Positions 39,201 through 46,167 of a stretch of DNA of 64,000 nt are shown here, in pieces. The notes below the pieces were generated by a model. The model did no database searches, was not told the origin of the DNA, and worked only from the letters and a program-made list of their open reading frames with translations. The DNA comes from a virus, in IMG/VR virus record IMGVR_UViG_3300020222_002168, positions 35,529 through 99,528 of that record; one strand, given 5' to 3'. Numbering within the stretch: the stretch's first letter is position 1; every line of letters begins with the position of its first letter. The translations under genes were made by a program, and so were the position numbers.

Positions 39201-39617
39201 TTATCGACGATTTTTGACAATATTTACAACGAAATCTTCAAAAACTTTTTCCGGCCAGGTACTCTTTGCGTTATTAACCCAATGAGTGGTAAATCTCACA
39301 TTGCCTTTTACATAGCCTTTATTGTTGTTGATTCTATCCAAACTCGCTCGATATGGGTTTTTGTCTTCTCTAGTTCCAGATTTTGTCTGCATTTTAATGC
39401 CGCTTACAGCACACAATCCGTTTTGTCGATGCCACAGTTTAACGAGATAATCTCGATCGAGATCAAAATCCCATCCGTTGTTTTTAGCCCGTTTAGCGCT
39501 GTCTTTTAAAATAGTCATTGATAACCAAGGACCGATATCATTATCGGCATTTTGAAATACTTTCTTTATGTACCGTTCTCTTTTATTGTCAATCAAAAAT
39601 AGGGTGTTAAATGTCAT
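39201..39617 (-). CDS. HNH endonuclease (homing-type)
   Basis: 138 residues with HRQNGLCAVSGIKMQ (about 68-82), SLDRINNNKGYVKGNVRFTTHWVNNAKST (about 92-120), the HNH beta-beta-alpha fold with D-R-I-N and N-x-H-type residues as in phage free-standing homing nucleases. It lies beside a structured RNA. Cuts DNA at specific sites and may spread with flanking DNA. Confidence 0.85.
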   Translation of the reverse strand: MTFNTLFLIDNKRERYIKKVFQNADNDIGPWLSMTILKDSAKRAKNNGWDFDLDRDYLVKLWHRQNGLCAVSGIKMQTKSGTREDKNPYRASLDRINNNKGYVKGNVRFTTHWVNNAKSTWPEKVFEDFVVNIVKNRR

Positions 39618-39618
39618 T

Positions 39619-40008
39619 CTATCGCCTCATTTTAGAAATTTCAACTGCCTCTTCATCAGAAAAAATCGGCACAGCATTACTCTTGTGCATGGTACCAATG
39701 CCTTTGATCTTAGTGCCTGTATAGACTTTCTGTTCGGGCTTGGTGCAGGGACCAGCGGTAAATGGAAGGCTTTCGATCTTAGGTTGGTCGCTGCCTCGAT
39801 AAGATCTAGGTGCAGGTTTCCAGGTATCCGCAGTCATGGCTCTGCGGCGCTTCTTTTCTTCTGATTCGATACCCCATTTTTTCTGTAGGGCCTTCCAAGA
39901 TTCTTCCAATTCGCGAGCCTTGCGGGCTTCGTCGGAATTGCGGAACTGGCGTTTGCCCTTGCGTTTGCCTGTGGTGGATAACCAAGGGCCTTCTAGATGC
40001 ATGCTCAA
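39619..40008 (-). CDS. conserved phage protein, basic
   Basis: 129 residues starting with TTG behind AGGAGG. HLEGPWLSTTGKRKGKRQFRNSDEARKARELEESWKALQKKWG is a block common to many phages. Highly charged. Driven by the promoter at 40041-40069. Function unknown. Confidence 0.75.
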   Translation of the reverse strand: MSMHLEGPWLSTTGKRKGKRQFRNSDEARKARELEESWKALQKKWGIESEEKKRRRAMTADTWKPAPRSYRGSDQPKIESLPFTAGPCTKPEQKVYTGTKIKGIGTMHKSNAVPIFSDEEAVEISKMRR

Positions 40009-40032
40009 AAGATCCTCCTATACAGTTAGATA

Positions 40033-40069
40033 ATGCTAGTATTCTAGCATCTCTCCTAGAAGTTGTCAA
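40033..40069 (-). promoter_or_regulatory. promoter with palindromic operator
   Basis: TTGACA (40064-40069), 17 bases, TAGAAT (40041-40046). The -10 lies within a perfect palindrome ATGCTAG-tatt-CTAGCAT (40033-40050), a likely repressor-binding site. Confidence 0.7.
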
Positions 40070-40485
40070 TCAAAATCTTTTTTGAGCGTTTCTGCCGTTT
40101 CGGGATCCAATTGAATCTCTTTTGGGGTATCGCCGAGATAGTAGCCAAAGTACACAGGAAATCCTGCTTGCCACAGTCTCCTTTCGTGTTGAGGCAATCT
40201 CCAGCACACATAGTCATCTGGTTTGACGATCGGTTCTTTAGGAGGCTCGTTGTAGGGGCGATTGAGTTCAGGTTCCGATCCTGCCCAGCCGCTGCTTCCT
40301 GGAAAGGCATAATTATATGGCCCGGTATCTACTCTAAAGTATAATTTTTTTGCTGCTTCTGGCAGCGATCCGAGCGACTTGTCATATTCTAATATTTTTG
40401 CCTCTAACACGATACCGTTACCATAGAAACATTCATTGAATTCAAGTTTAAACAGGTCGCTCAATTCTAATTTTGTAGTAAGCAT
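40066..40485 (-). CDS. unknown phage protein
   Basis: 139 residues (MLTTKLELSDLFKLEFNECFYGNGIV...). VDTGPYNYAFPGSSGW and KPDDYVCWRLPQHERRLWQAGFPVYFG are unrecognised. Its stop lies within the downstream promoter. Function unknown. Confidence 0.65.
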   Translation of the reverse strand: MLTTKLELSDLFKLEFNECFYGNGIVLEAKILEYDKSLGSLPEAAKKLYFRVDTGPYNYAFPGSSGWAGSEPELNRPYNEPPKEPIVKPDDYVCWRLPQHERRLWQAGFPVYFGYYLGDTPKEIQLDPETAETLKKDFD

Positions 40486-40518
40486 ATAATCCTCTCTGAC
40501 AAATATTAGTTATCTCTC

Positions 40519-40547
40519 TAAAAAAGAGAGCCCGGATAAACCGGGCT
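40519..40547 (-). terminator. intrinsic terminator of ahpCD
   Basis: AGCCCGG/CCGGGCT stem (40529-40547), then CTCTTTTTT on the minus strand, 22 bases after the ahpD-like stop. Confidence 0.88.
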
Positions 40548-40568
40548 AGAATACAACTATGTTTAAAA

Positions 40569-41084
40569 TTAATTTTGTAAAACTCTTGATACTGCGGTAA
40601 TCACTGAGGCAATGCGGCCGATGTCACGAAGTTGTTCTACTGTATAGCCTTCCTTCTTTAGTGTTTCATAGTGTGCTTTGACGCAGAAATGACACTTACC
40701 TACGATCGAAGCCGATAATGCGTATGCTTCGAATCTGGCCTTAGTAGTTCCGCCATGTGTAGCGATGGCATTCATACGTAACTGTGCCGGCAATCCGCTG
40801 AGTGATTCATCCTCGGCCATTTCTACGTAAGGATACCAAACATTGTTCATGGCCATTAAACTGGCTGCGGTAATTGCGGCTTCGGATTCTCGTTGATCTG
40901 CGATCTGACTCTGCATCCAAGTCCATAGTTTTGAATTACCTGTGGCAAAAGCCGCCGCGAGAGCAACCGCTTCTGCTTCTTCCTGTGGCAGAGTAGAACG
41001 CTTGACTACGGCATCGATATTGAGTCGTGTGTCCTTAGCGTAGTCAGGAATAGTATCCTTGATTTGATCTACCCATGCAGTCAT
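40569..41084 (-). CDS. ahpD: AhpD-like alkylhydroperoxidase
   Basis: 171 residues with the AhpD active-site motif KCHFCVKAHYETL (C-x2-C-x3-H, about 131-143). Carboxymuconolactone-decarboxylase fold. AhpD regenerates AhpC, and here it follows ahpC with no gap. Defends against peroxides. Confidence 0.92.
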   Translation of the reverse strand: MTAWVDQIKDTIPDYAKDTRLNIDAVVKRSTLPQEEAEAVALAAAFATGNSKLWTWMQSQIADQRESEAAITAASLMAMNNVWYPYVEMAEDESLSGLPAQLRMNAIATHGGTTKARFEAYALSASIVGKCHFCVKAHYETLKKEGYTVEQLRDIGRIASVITAVSRVLQN

Positions 41085-41642
41085 TTAAGCCACCTTTAGT
41101 TTTTTGGTTTCTAATGTATCTGCACCTACTTGACGGTTACACTCACAGAGTTCGCCAGTTTGTAGTGCATCAAGAATACGCAGAGTTTCTTCTGCGTTAC
41201 GGCCAACGTTCAAGTTATTCACAGTAACATGCTGGATGACATTGTCTGGATCAACGATGAATGTTGCGCGAAGGGCCGCACCCGCCGGAACAAAGAACAC
41301 GCCCAGTTGCTCAACAAGACTCAGTTCACCGCGCTGTGTGTCAGCGAACTGAACGTGCTTGATCTTAGCAAGGTCGCTGTGTGCTTTCTGCCAGCCTAGT
41401 TTGCAGAACTCATTGTCTGTGCTTCCAGTCAGCAATACTGCATCACGGTCTGCGAAATCTTGTTGTAATTTATCATAGGCAACGATTTCTGTGGGGCAAA
41501 CGAAAGTAAAGTCTTTTGGATAGCATACGATAACTTTCCATTTACCTTCAAAAGACTTTTCAGTGATGTCAAAAAACTTATCACTACCTGGATTGATACC
41601 GGTCACTACAAATGCTTCTAATCTATCACCAATTGTTTTCAT
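41085..41642 (-). CDS. ahpC: AhpC peroxiredoxin
   Basis: 185 residues, 2-Cys peroxiredoxin: DFTFVCPTEIVAY with the peroxidatic Cys (about 49) and a C-terminal ELCECNRQVGADT with the resolving Cys (about 168). Reduces peroxides. Transcribed from the promoter at 41793-41822 together with ahpD. Confidence 0.93.
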   Translation of the reverse strand: MKTIGDRLEAFVVTGINPGSDKFFDITEKSFEGKWKVIVCYPKDFTFVCPTEIVAYDKLQQDFADRDAVLLTGSTDNEFCKLGWQKAHSDLAKIKHVQFADTQRGELSLVEQLGVFFVPAGAALRATFIVDPDNVIQHVTVNNLNVGRNAEETLRILDALQTGELCECNRQVGADTLETKKLKVA

Positions 41643-41696
41643 GTGTTTCTCCTTGTGTGTGTTGAAAACTTAGAACTATTTTACAATTTATTTAAC

Positions 41697-41753
41697 CTAT
41701 AGATCAAGAGATTTTAATAGGTTTTTGTTATTATTTTCCTATGGAGTTCATAG
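41697..41753. promoter_or_regulatory. possible OxyR-like site ahead of ahpC
   Basis: The ahpC leader holds CTAT (41697), ATAG (41717), CTAT (41739) and ATAG (41750), spaced by 20, 22 and 11 bases, similar to the helical spacing of OxyR ATAG/CTAT quadruplets. It lies downstream of the -10, so it would act inside the leader, which weakens the case. Confidence 0.3.
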
Positions 41754-41792
41754 GTAAAAACAATATTGTGCGTACAAAATATGCACTGGACA

Positions 41793-41822
41793 AGTATATA
41801 ACCAACGGTCAGTAGGGGTCAA
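41793..41822 (-). promoter_or_regulatory. sigma-70 promoter of ahpCD
   Basis: TTGACC (41817-41822), 18 bases, TATACT (41793-41798) on the minus strand, just after the tmRNA terminator. Confidence 0.75.
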
Positions 41823-41825
41823 GAA

Positions 41826-41849
41826 AAAAGTGGCCCGAAGGCCACTTTT
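41826..41849 (-). terminator. terminator after tmRNA gene
   Basis: AAAAGTGGCC/GGCCACTTTT, a perfect 10-base stem with CGAA loop, bidirectional, U-rich on the far side. Confidence 0.9.
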
Positions 41850-42144
41850 GGTATTTTGGGAAACAAGGCATACCAACCCCGTGGAGACTACGCCGCTAGG
41901 CGAGTTTCTCCAAAAAATGCGTCGTTTGCATTTATAGTTTTGCTTGATTTACAGTCATCGCCTACTGTGTTGCCGTCTCCGTTATCTCACCCTGTCGAAA
42001 CCGGTCGGACCCCTCAGAAACACACTGTACAGATATTAGCAATGGCCTCTGTGGGACGATCAGTGTGCTTTTGGTGGATCCGGGGGGAATCGAACCCCCG
42101 TCCAGAATGCCTTCACATCGAAGGATGTACAACAATACTGTTAT
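41850..42144 (-). ncRNA. ssrA: circularly permuted (two-piece) tmRNA
   Basis: On the minus strand the acceptor piece comes first: T arm GGGGG-TTCGATT-CCCCC, acceptor strand CGGATCC, A and CCA ending at 42072. About 59 bases later the coding piece starts at 42012 with GGGTCCG, which pairs 7/7 with CGGATCC including the G3-U70 alanine wobble, followed by the tmRNA-typical GGTTTCGACAGGG. The tag frame (41929-41888) reads GCA AAC GAC ... TAG = ANDAFFGETRLAA. The order 3' part before 5' part is that of two-piece tmRNAs of alpha- and some betaproteobacteria and cyanobacteria. It rescues stalled ribosomes and tags products for ClpXP. Outer ends are approximate. Confidence 0.92.
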
Positions 42145-42402
42145 TTAACTATCTCTTGACTCTAATGTCAATACTTTTAGATTTAGTAACATGTTTTCTA
42201 CTGTTAGTTTGGTTATAGTACTTAGTAGAATGACTTTGTCATCGAACGTGTATTCGGGCTTGTCAAACATTTCTAATATGCTAGTCGCCACCATCTTATA
42301 GGCCTGTTCTTTGCCTACGGCCAATCTATCCCAAGGTATGGAATCCTGTCCTTCTACCTCTTGTGCTATATCTACTAGGAGATCTAGATCTACTTTATGC
42401 AT
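42145..42402 (-). CDS. small conserved phage protein
   Basis: 85 residues, all helical (MHKVDLDLLVDIAQEVEGQD...), with PWDRLAVGKEQAYKMVATSILEMF. Common in T4-like phages. Function unknown. Confidence 0.7.
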   Translation of the reverse strand: MHKVDLDLLVDIAQEVEGQDSIPWDRLAVGKEQAYKMVATSILEMFDKPEYTFDDKVILLSTITKLTVENMLLNLKVLTLESRDS

Positions 42403-42405
42403 AAA

Positions 42406-43050
42406 TTATTTGATTTCTAATTGGTCTATGCTGGTACCAAATACGCCTTTGGGGAAAACGTTAAATGCTAGGCTATATCTGGTTTTGTCTGATAGATTTT
42501 CTGTGACAGAATGATATAAAAGGCTAGGAAATAATATCAAATCGCCGACTTGAGGATATATTCCCCAGGCATCGGCGTTGAATACATTTAATCGATCTTG
42601 ATCACCGTGTTGTTGATAATTGAATCCAATCTCAACCGTATCAGTCCAAAGGTTATAATAACTTTTATCTTTTTGGAACACTATGGCACCGCTTTGATCA
42701 TAGACTTCGAGATAATAGATTCCGCTTATGATGCTGTTAGAATGTCGATGAGAGCCTGCAAAATCATTCCTGTCGTGCCTATTGACCCAACTATTCTGTA
42801 TCTCAAAGTTCAATCGATCATCACAGTCTAATATCTGGTGGAGGAAATAATCAATGTGAGCCTGTATTTTTCCTCGAAGACCGACTAGTTCTGCCGAATC
42901 TAATATGCGTTTGTTTTCAGTGTAACTGCCATTTTCTGCAGGCATGCGAGAAAAGACCTGTGATTTTATAAAATTTAAATCATCGCTATCACGTTCTATA
43001 TTAGACTGATACAAGGGAATAGGAAACAACGGAGTAAGATTATGATTCAT
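42406..43050 (-). CDS. 2-oxoglutarate/Fe(II) oxygenase-like protein (copy 2)
   Basis: 214 residues starting MNHNLTPLFPIPLYQSN. GSHRHSNSIISGIYYLEV (about 98-115, H-x-H) and YHSVTEN...RYSLAFNVFPKGVFG (about 180-204) supply metal and 2-oxoglutarate ligands. It lies head-to-tail with copy 3 and shares its ending. Substrate unknown. Confidence 0.75.
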   Translation of the reverse strand: MNHNLTPLFPIPLYQSNIERDSDDLNFIKSQVFSRMPAENGSYTENKRILDSAELVGLRGKIQAHIDYFLHQILDCDDRLNFEIQNSWVNRHDRNDFAGSHRHSNSIISGIYYLEVYDQSGAIVFQKDKSYYNLWTDTVEIGFNYQQHGDQDRLNVFNADAWGIYPQVGDLILFPSLLYHSVTENLSDKTRYSLAFNVFPKGVFGTSIDQLEIK

Positions 43051-43694
43051 AGCGTAAGTTCGCTATTGCCTCCGCGACCAAAGACGCCTTTAGGAAACAC
43101 GTTGAATGCTAGACTATATCTTATTATATCAGATTCATTGATCAAAACGCTATGTGCCAACGTGCTGGGGAAAATCAATATGTCGTTGTGTGCGGGAATA
43201 AACACGCTGGCATCGGTGGTGAAATCGGTGGTTTCGTCGAAATCTATTCTGATAGTATCGTGCCACAAGGGTTTATATGATGGTTCTTTGTGGAAGGCTA
43301 TACCCCCTGACCGTTCATCTACATTGAGATACATTACTCCGCTAATAAGACTATTGGCGTGTGTATGCATTGAACTGTAACCGCCTTTGACCACTTCATT
43401 GACCCACGATGTGGTTATCTGCCATGCTATGTCTTTTTGGCACTCTAAAATATTGAAGGCGAATGTGTCTACGTGATCCTGTACTTGCTTTTTCAGTCCA
43501 GAAAATTGTGGCAGGTCAAGGATATGCCGTTCTTTGGTTTCTTTATGCGTGATAAACTCGAGCATATACCTGTCATTGGTTTCCCATTCAAATCCGTTGG
43601 TTAATTTGTGATAGGTTAAAGTATCTACTCTGATCTTACTTCTATACACAGGAACAGGAAATAACTTGTGTACGGTATAATTTATCTGATCCAT
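43047..43694 (-). CDS. 2-oxoglutarate/Fe(II) oxygenase-like protein (copy 3)
   Basis: 215 residues starting MDQINYTVHKLFPVPVYRSKI. SSMHTHANSLISGVMYLNV (H-x-H, about 107-125) and AHSVLINESDIIRYSLAFNVFPKGVFG (about 180-206). Stop overlaps the start of copy 2. Tandem duplication followed by divergence. Confidence 0.75.
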   Translation of the reverse strand: MDQINYTVHKLFPVPVYRSKIRVDTLTYHKLTNGFEWETNDRYMLEFITHKETKERHILDLPQFSGLKKQVQDHVDTFAFNILECQKDIAWQITTSWVNEVVKGGYSSMHTHANSLISGVMYLNVDERSGGIAFHKEPSYKPLWHDTIRIDFDETTDFTTDASVFIPAHNDILIFPSTLAHSVLINESDIIRYSLAFNVFPKGVFGRGGNSELTL

Positions 43695-44092
43695 CCTATC
43701 TTCTTTCCTGTGCTTTTTCGTTGATCGTATTCTGCAACACTACCTGGAAAACGCCAAGCCCATACAGCAACCAATGCCATAAACACAGCAGTGCTTAAAA
43801 TACCAATAGGTTTGACACCGCCTGCCCACATCAACACAAGGCTCAGCGACATCATACCAATCATAAAGAATTTCATCTTTGTAGGGAACACACGTTTTTC
43901 GTTCCAGTTGGTGAGGAATGGTCCAAACAGTCGATGATTATACAACCAACGATGCATGCGCTCGCTGCCTTTTGAAAAACAGTAGGCAGCGGCCACCACC
44001 CAGATGCTGTAAGGAAATCCCGGAGTCACCACGCCTACATAGGCTAAACCTAGGCAGAAGAATCCTAGGACGTTCCAAAATATTTTTTTCAT
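43682..44092 (-). CDS. DUF454/YbaN-like membrane protein
   Basis: 136 residues. NVLGFFCLGLAYVGVVTPGFPYSIWVVAAAYCFSKGSERMHRWLYNHRLFGPFLTNW is the DUF454 pattern: two membrane segments, then a conserved amphipathic stretch. Two more segments follow. Overlaps oxygenase copy 3 by 13 bases. Function unknown. Confidence 0.82.
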   Translation of the reverse strand: MKKIFWNVLGFFCLGLAYVGVVTPGFPYSIWVVAAAYCFSKGSERMHRWLYNHRLFGPFLTNWNEKRVFPTKMKFFMIGMMSLSLVLMWAGGVKPIGILSTAVFMALVAVWAWRFPGSVAEYDQRKSTGKKIGWIR

Positions 44093-44093
44093 A

Positions 44094-44357
44094 TCAATTT
44101 ACGTTTACATTACCGCTGCCGGATGTCGCATGGCCGCAAGTGGCTATATCACCTGCTTTACATACGGGAATTCCGTTGGCAAACACATTGGCGCTGGCAG
44201 TGACCATCACTGGTGCTGCATGAGGTCCTTTTCCATGGGGAATAACAGGAGCACCCAAAACCGTGACTGGAACCCCATTAGCAAACACTGTGGGAGCAAG
44301 GGCACCTACGATCGTGCCTCCTGCTTTGTCAACTCCTACTCTACTGATTCCAGGCAT
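44094..44357 (-). CDS. PAAR-domain spike-tip protein
   Basis: 87 residues with repeated short beta strands, TVFANGVPVTVLG, NVFANGIPVCKAGDIATCGH, and the PAAR-type Cys/His ligands at the end. PAAR proteins cap the trimeric spike of contractile phage tails or type VI secretion systems. Supports a myovirus. Confidence 0.85.
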   Translation of the reverse strand: MPGISRVGVDKAGGTIVGALAPTVFANGVPVTVLGAPVIPHGKGPHAAPVMVTASANVFANGIPVCKAGDIATCGHATSGSGNVNVN

Positions 44358-44359
44358 GA

Positions 44360-44653
44360 TTATCCCGCTATGGCTATGCCAGTGGTGCCTTGCGTATACT
44401 GGTTCGCGAATTCCTGTTCAGTGTTCACTATGACCATTACCGCAGATTTATCGATAGTAAGATCTTTTTCATGATCTACGGTAAACAAAAAAGGTACCAT
44501 GCCCAATCCCTTAGGCCCAGCACTCAATGTCAATGGTTTTGAGATTTTATATCCGGTAGCAGTCGTTTCTACCAATTTGGCCAATATCTCTTCTCCGTTC
44601 ACTAATTTTATCGTAACGACTGATCCTTCGGTCAATCCTTTGTCAATTAACAT
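44360..44653 (-). CDS. Sm-like (LSm) fold phage protein
   Basis: 97 residues: EGSVVTIKLVNGEEILAKLVETTATGYKISKPLTL (about 10-44) has the Sm1 beta-strand and turn pattern of LSm/Hfq proteins. Such small proteins recur in marine T4-like phages. RNA binding is possible but not shown. Overlaps glutaredoxin by 11 bases. Confidence 0.6.
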   Translation of the reverse strand: MLIDKGLTEGSVVTIKLVNGEEILAKLVETTATGYKISKPLTLSAGPKGLGMVPFLFTVDHEKDLTIDKSAVMVIVNTEQEFANQYTQGTTGIAIAG

Positions 44654-44882
44654 GTTTTTCCTTTGCGAAGTATGCTTTTAATTCTGTAAATCCACCTATC
44701 AATTTTTCATCTAAGAAAATCTGCGGTAAGGTTCTTGCATTAGGTACTGCTTCGAGAAGTTCTTCGCGTGTGTAGCCATCACCGATTTTTCTTTCTTCAA
44801 ATGCGATATCTTTCTGTGTCAGCAATGATTTGGCTTGATCACAGAACGTACAATTATATTTGCTCCAAACTACTGCTTTCAT
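44643..44882 (-). CDS. grx: glutaredoxin
   Basis: 79 residues with the redox motif SKYNCTFCDQAKSLL (C-x2-C, about 10-13) and RTLPQIFLDEKLIGG (cis-Pro, about 54-68). Likely the electron donor of the NrdA-NrdB reductase encoded upstream. Confidence 0.92.
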   Translation of the reverse strand: MKAVVWSKYNCTFCDQAKSLLTQKDIAFEERKIGDGYTREELLEAVPNARTLPQIFLDEKLIGGFTELKAYFAKEKHVN

Positions 44883-44893
44883 CGTTTTCCTTT

Positions 44894-45064
44894 CTATGCC
44901 GAATAAACTGTTTTACCTTTGCTATCAACTACTCGTACCAATAATGCACCTGCACGTTTTTTTCTTAATGCTTCTGCGATGGCTGCGGATTCGTTGCTGA
45001 AAGAACTGGCATTCTTCCAAGAATCAAATGGGCTACGCATCTTATATTGTGCTTTGTAGTTCAT
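44894..45064 (-). CDS. small unknown protein between grx and nrdB
   Basis: 56 residues (MNYKAQYKMRSPFDSWKNASS...) with SNESAAIAEALRKKRAGALLVRVVDSKGK. It starts three bases after the nrdB stop. Basic; function unknown. Confidence 0.6.
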   Translation of the reverse strand: MNYKAQYKMRSPFDSWKNASSFSNESAAIAEALRKKRAGALLVRVVDSKGKTVYSA

Positions 45065-45066
45065 AA

Positions 45067-46167
45067 TTATATAGCCGGTAGCGACTCATAGTCAATATTT
45101 TCACTCATCACACCAATCACATAATTGGTACTTTCGTTTTCTTGTAGAGCAGTTTGCTTCTTGCTGGTATCACTGTGTTTGTTGAACCAGGGAATAGGTG
45201 TAGTTCTTGGTGCTGCCTGCTGATATTTAATCCCAATTTCTTTTAGTGCGGTCAGGGCGGTATAATCTACGAAATCTTTGAGGATAGCAGCATTAAGTCC
45301 AATCACTGGACCTTTCTTGAACAGATAGTCGGCCCACTGTTTTTCCTCGACGATTACATCTGTGTACATTTTGTAGACTTCACTTTCGCACTCTTGTTTG
45401 GCTTCAACGAACCGCTCATCTTCTTTGACCACCTGATTGATCAGATAAGCAGTCCACCCCTTGTGCAACAGTTCGTCTTGTAGGATCAGCCCGATGATAT
45501 TGCCGTTACCGATGAAGATCTTGTTCTCTACCATAGCGAGGCTAGTAGCGAAACTTACCATGAAGCGGAAGGCTTCTAGGGCGTATGAAGCGTTCAGTGC
45601 GAGCCAGATGGCCCGGATGTGTTCTTTTTCCGTGATCGTTTCACCCATCTCCTTGCGGCAGTTAACAAGGTGTAGGTCGTCGTAATATTTCCCCACACTT
45701 GAAGCCATATCCACGATTTCTTTAGTATCATGGATGGTATTAAAAACATCTTTAGGAACATTATAGATATTACGGATGATATGGCTATAACTGCGGCTAT
45801 GGATATTCGTTTCAAAAAAGGTCCAATTGTAAACAAGGGCTTCTAACTCCGGTAATGAAACAACAGGGGTGAAGATTTGGCTAGGTCCTCTACCCTGTAG
45901 GCTATCCAATGCGGTCTGCCTTAATAGATTAGATGTGAAGATATGTTTGACAGCATCAGATGCATCCTTGAAATCCTGCGCATCTTTGGTGAGGCTGATC
46001 TCTTCAGGCTGCCAAAAAAACCCTCTGGCGGTTGTTTCGAAATCTGAGATCTTTTTATATTTGACTTCTTCGAATCTCTGTATGGTCACGGGACCGGCAG
46101 GATCGAGAAACATTTTTCGATTTAGATAATCTGTGGTGTGTGTTAAATCATATTGTGCTAAACTCAT
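45067..46167 (-). CDS. nrdB: ribonucleotide reductase class Ia, small subunit
   Basis: 366 residues. Di-iron ligands appear in ELEALVYNWTFFETNIHSRSY (E, E, H about 103-122), LEAFRFMVSFATSL and DELLHKGWTAYL (E, H about 228). Provides the tyrosyl radical for NrdA. Overlaps the nrdA stop by 4 bases. The C-terminal peptide ends ESLPAI. Confidence 0.95.
   Translation of the reverse strand: MSLAQYDLTHTTDYLNRKMFLDPAGPVTIQRFEEVKYKKISDFETTARGFFWQPEEISLTKDAQDFKDASDAVKHIFTSNLLRQTALDSLQGRGPSQIFTPVVSLPELEALVYNWTFFETNIHSRSYSHIIRNIYNVPKDVFNTIHDTKEIVDMASSVGKYYDDLHLVNCRKEMGETITEKEHIRAIWLALNASYALEAFRFMVSFATSLAMVENKIFIGNGNIIGLILQDELLHKGWTAYLINQVVKEDERFVEAKQECESEVYKMYTDVIVEEKQWADYLFKKGPVIGLNAAILKDFVDYTALTALKEIGIKYQQAAPRTTPIPWFNKHSDTSKKQTALQENESTNYVIGVMSENIDYESLPAI

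Noticed and set aside
38930-39617. HEARO/omega RNA with an IscB-type nuclease
   Set aside because: The nuclease has only 138 residues, lacks RuvC parts and looks like a free-standing homing HNH; the RNA order does not fit.
41643-41825. An additional small gene upstream of ahpC
   Set aside because: No frame with start and ribosome site; the stretch holds the promoter, possible regulator sites and the terminator.
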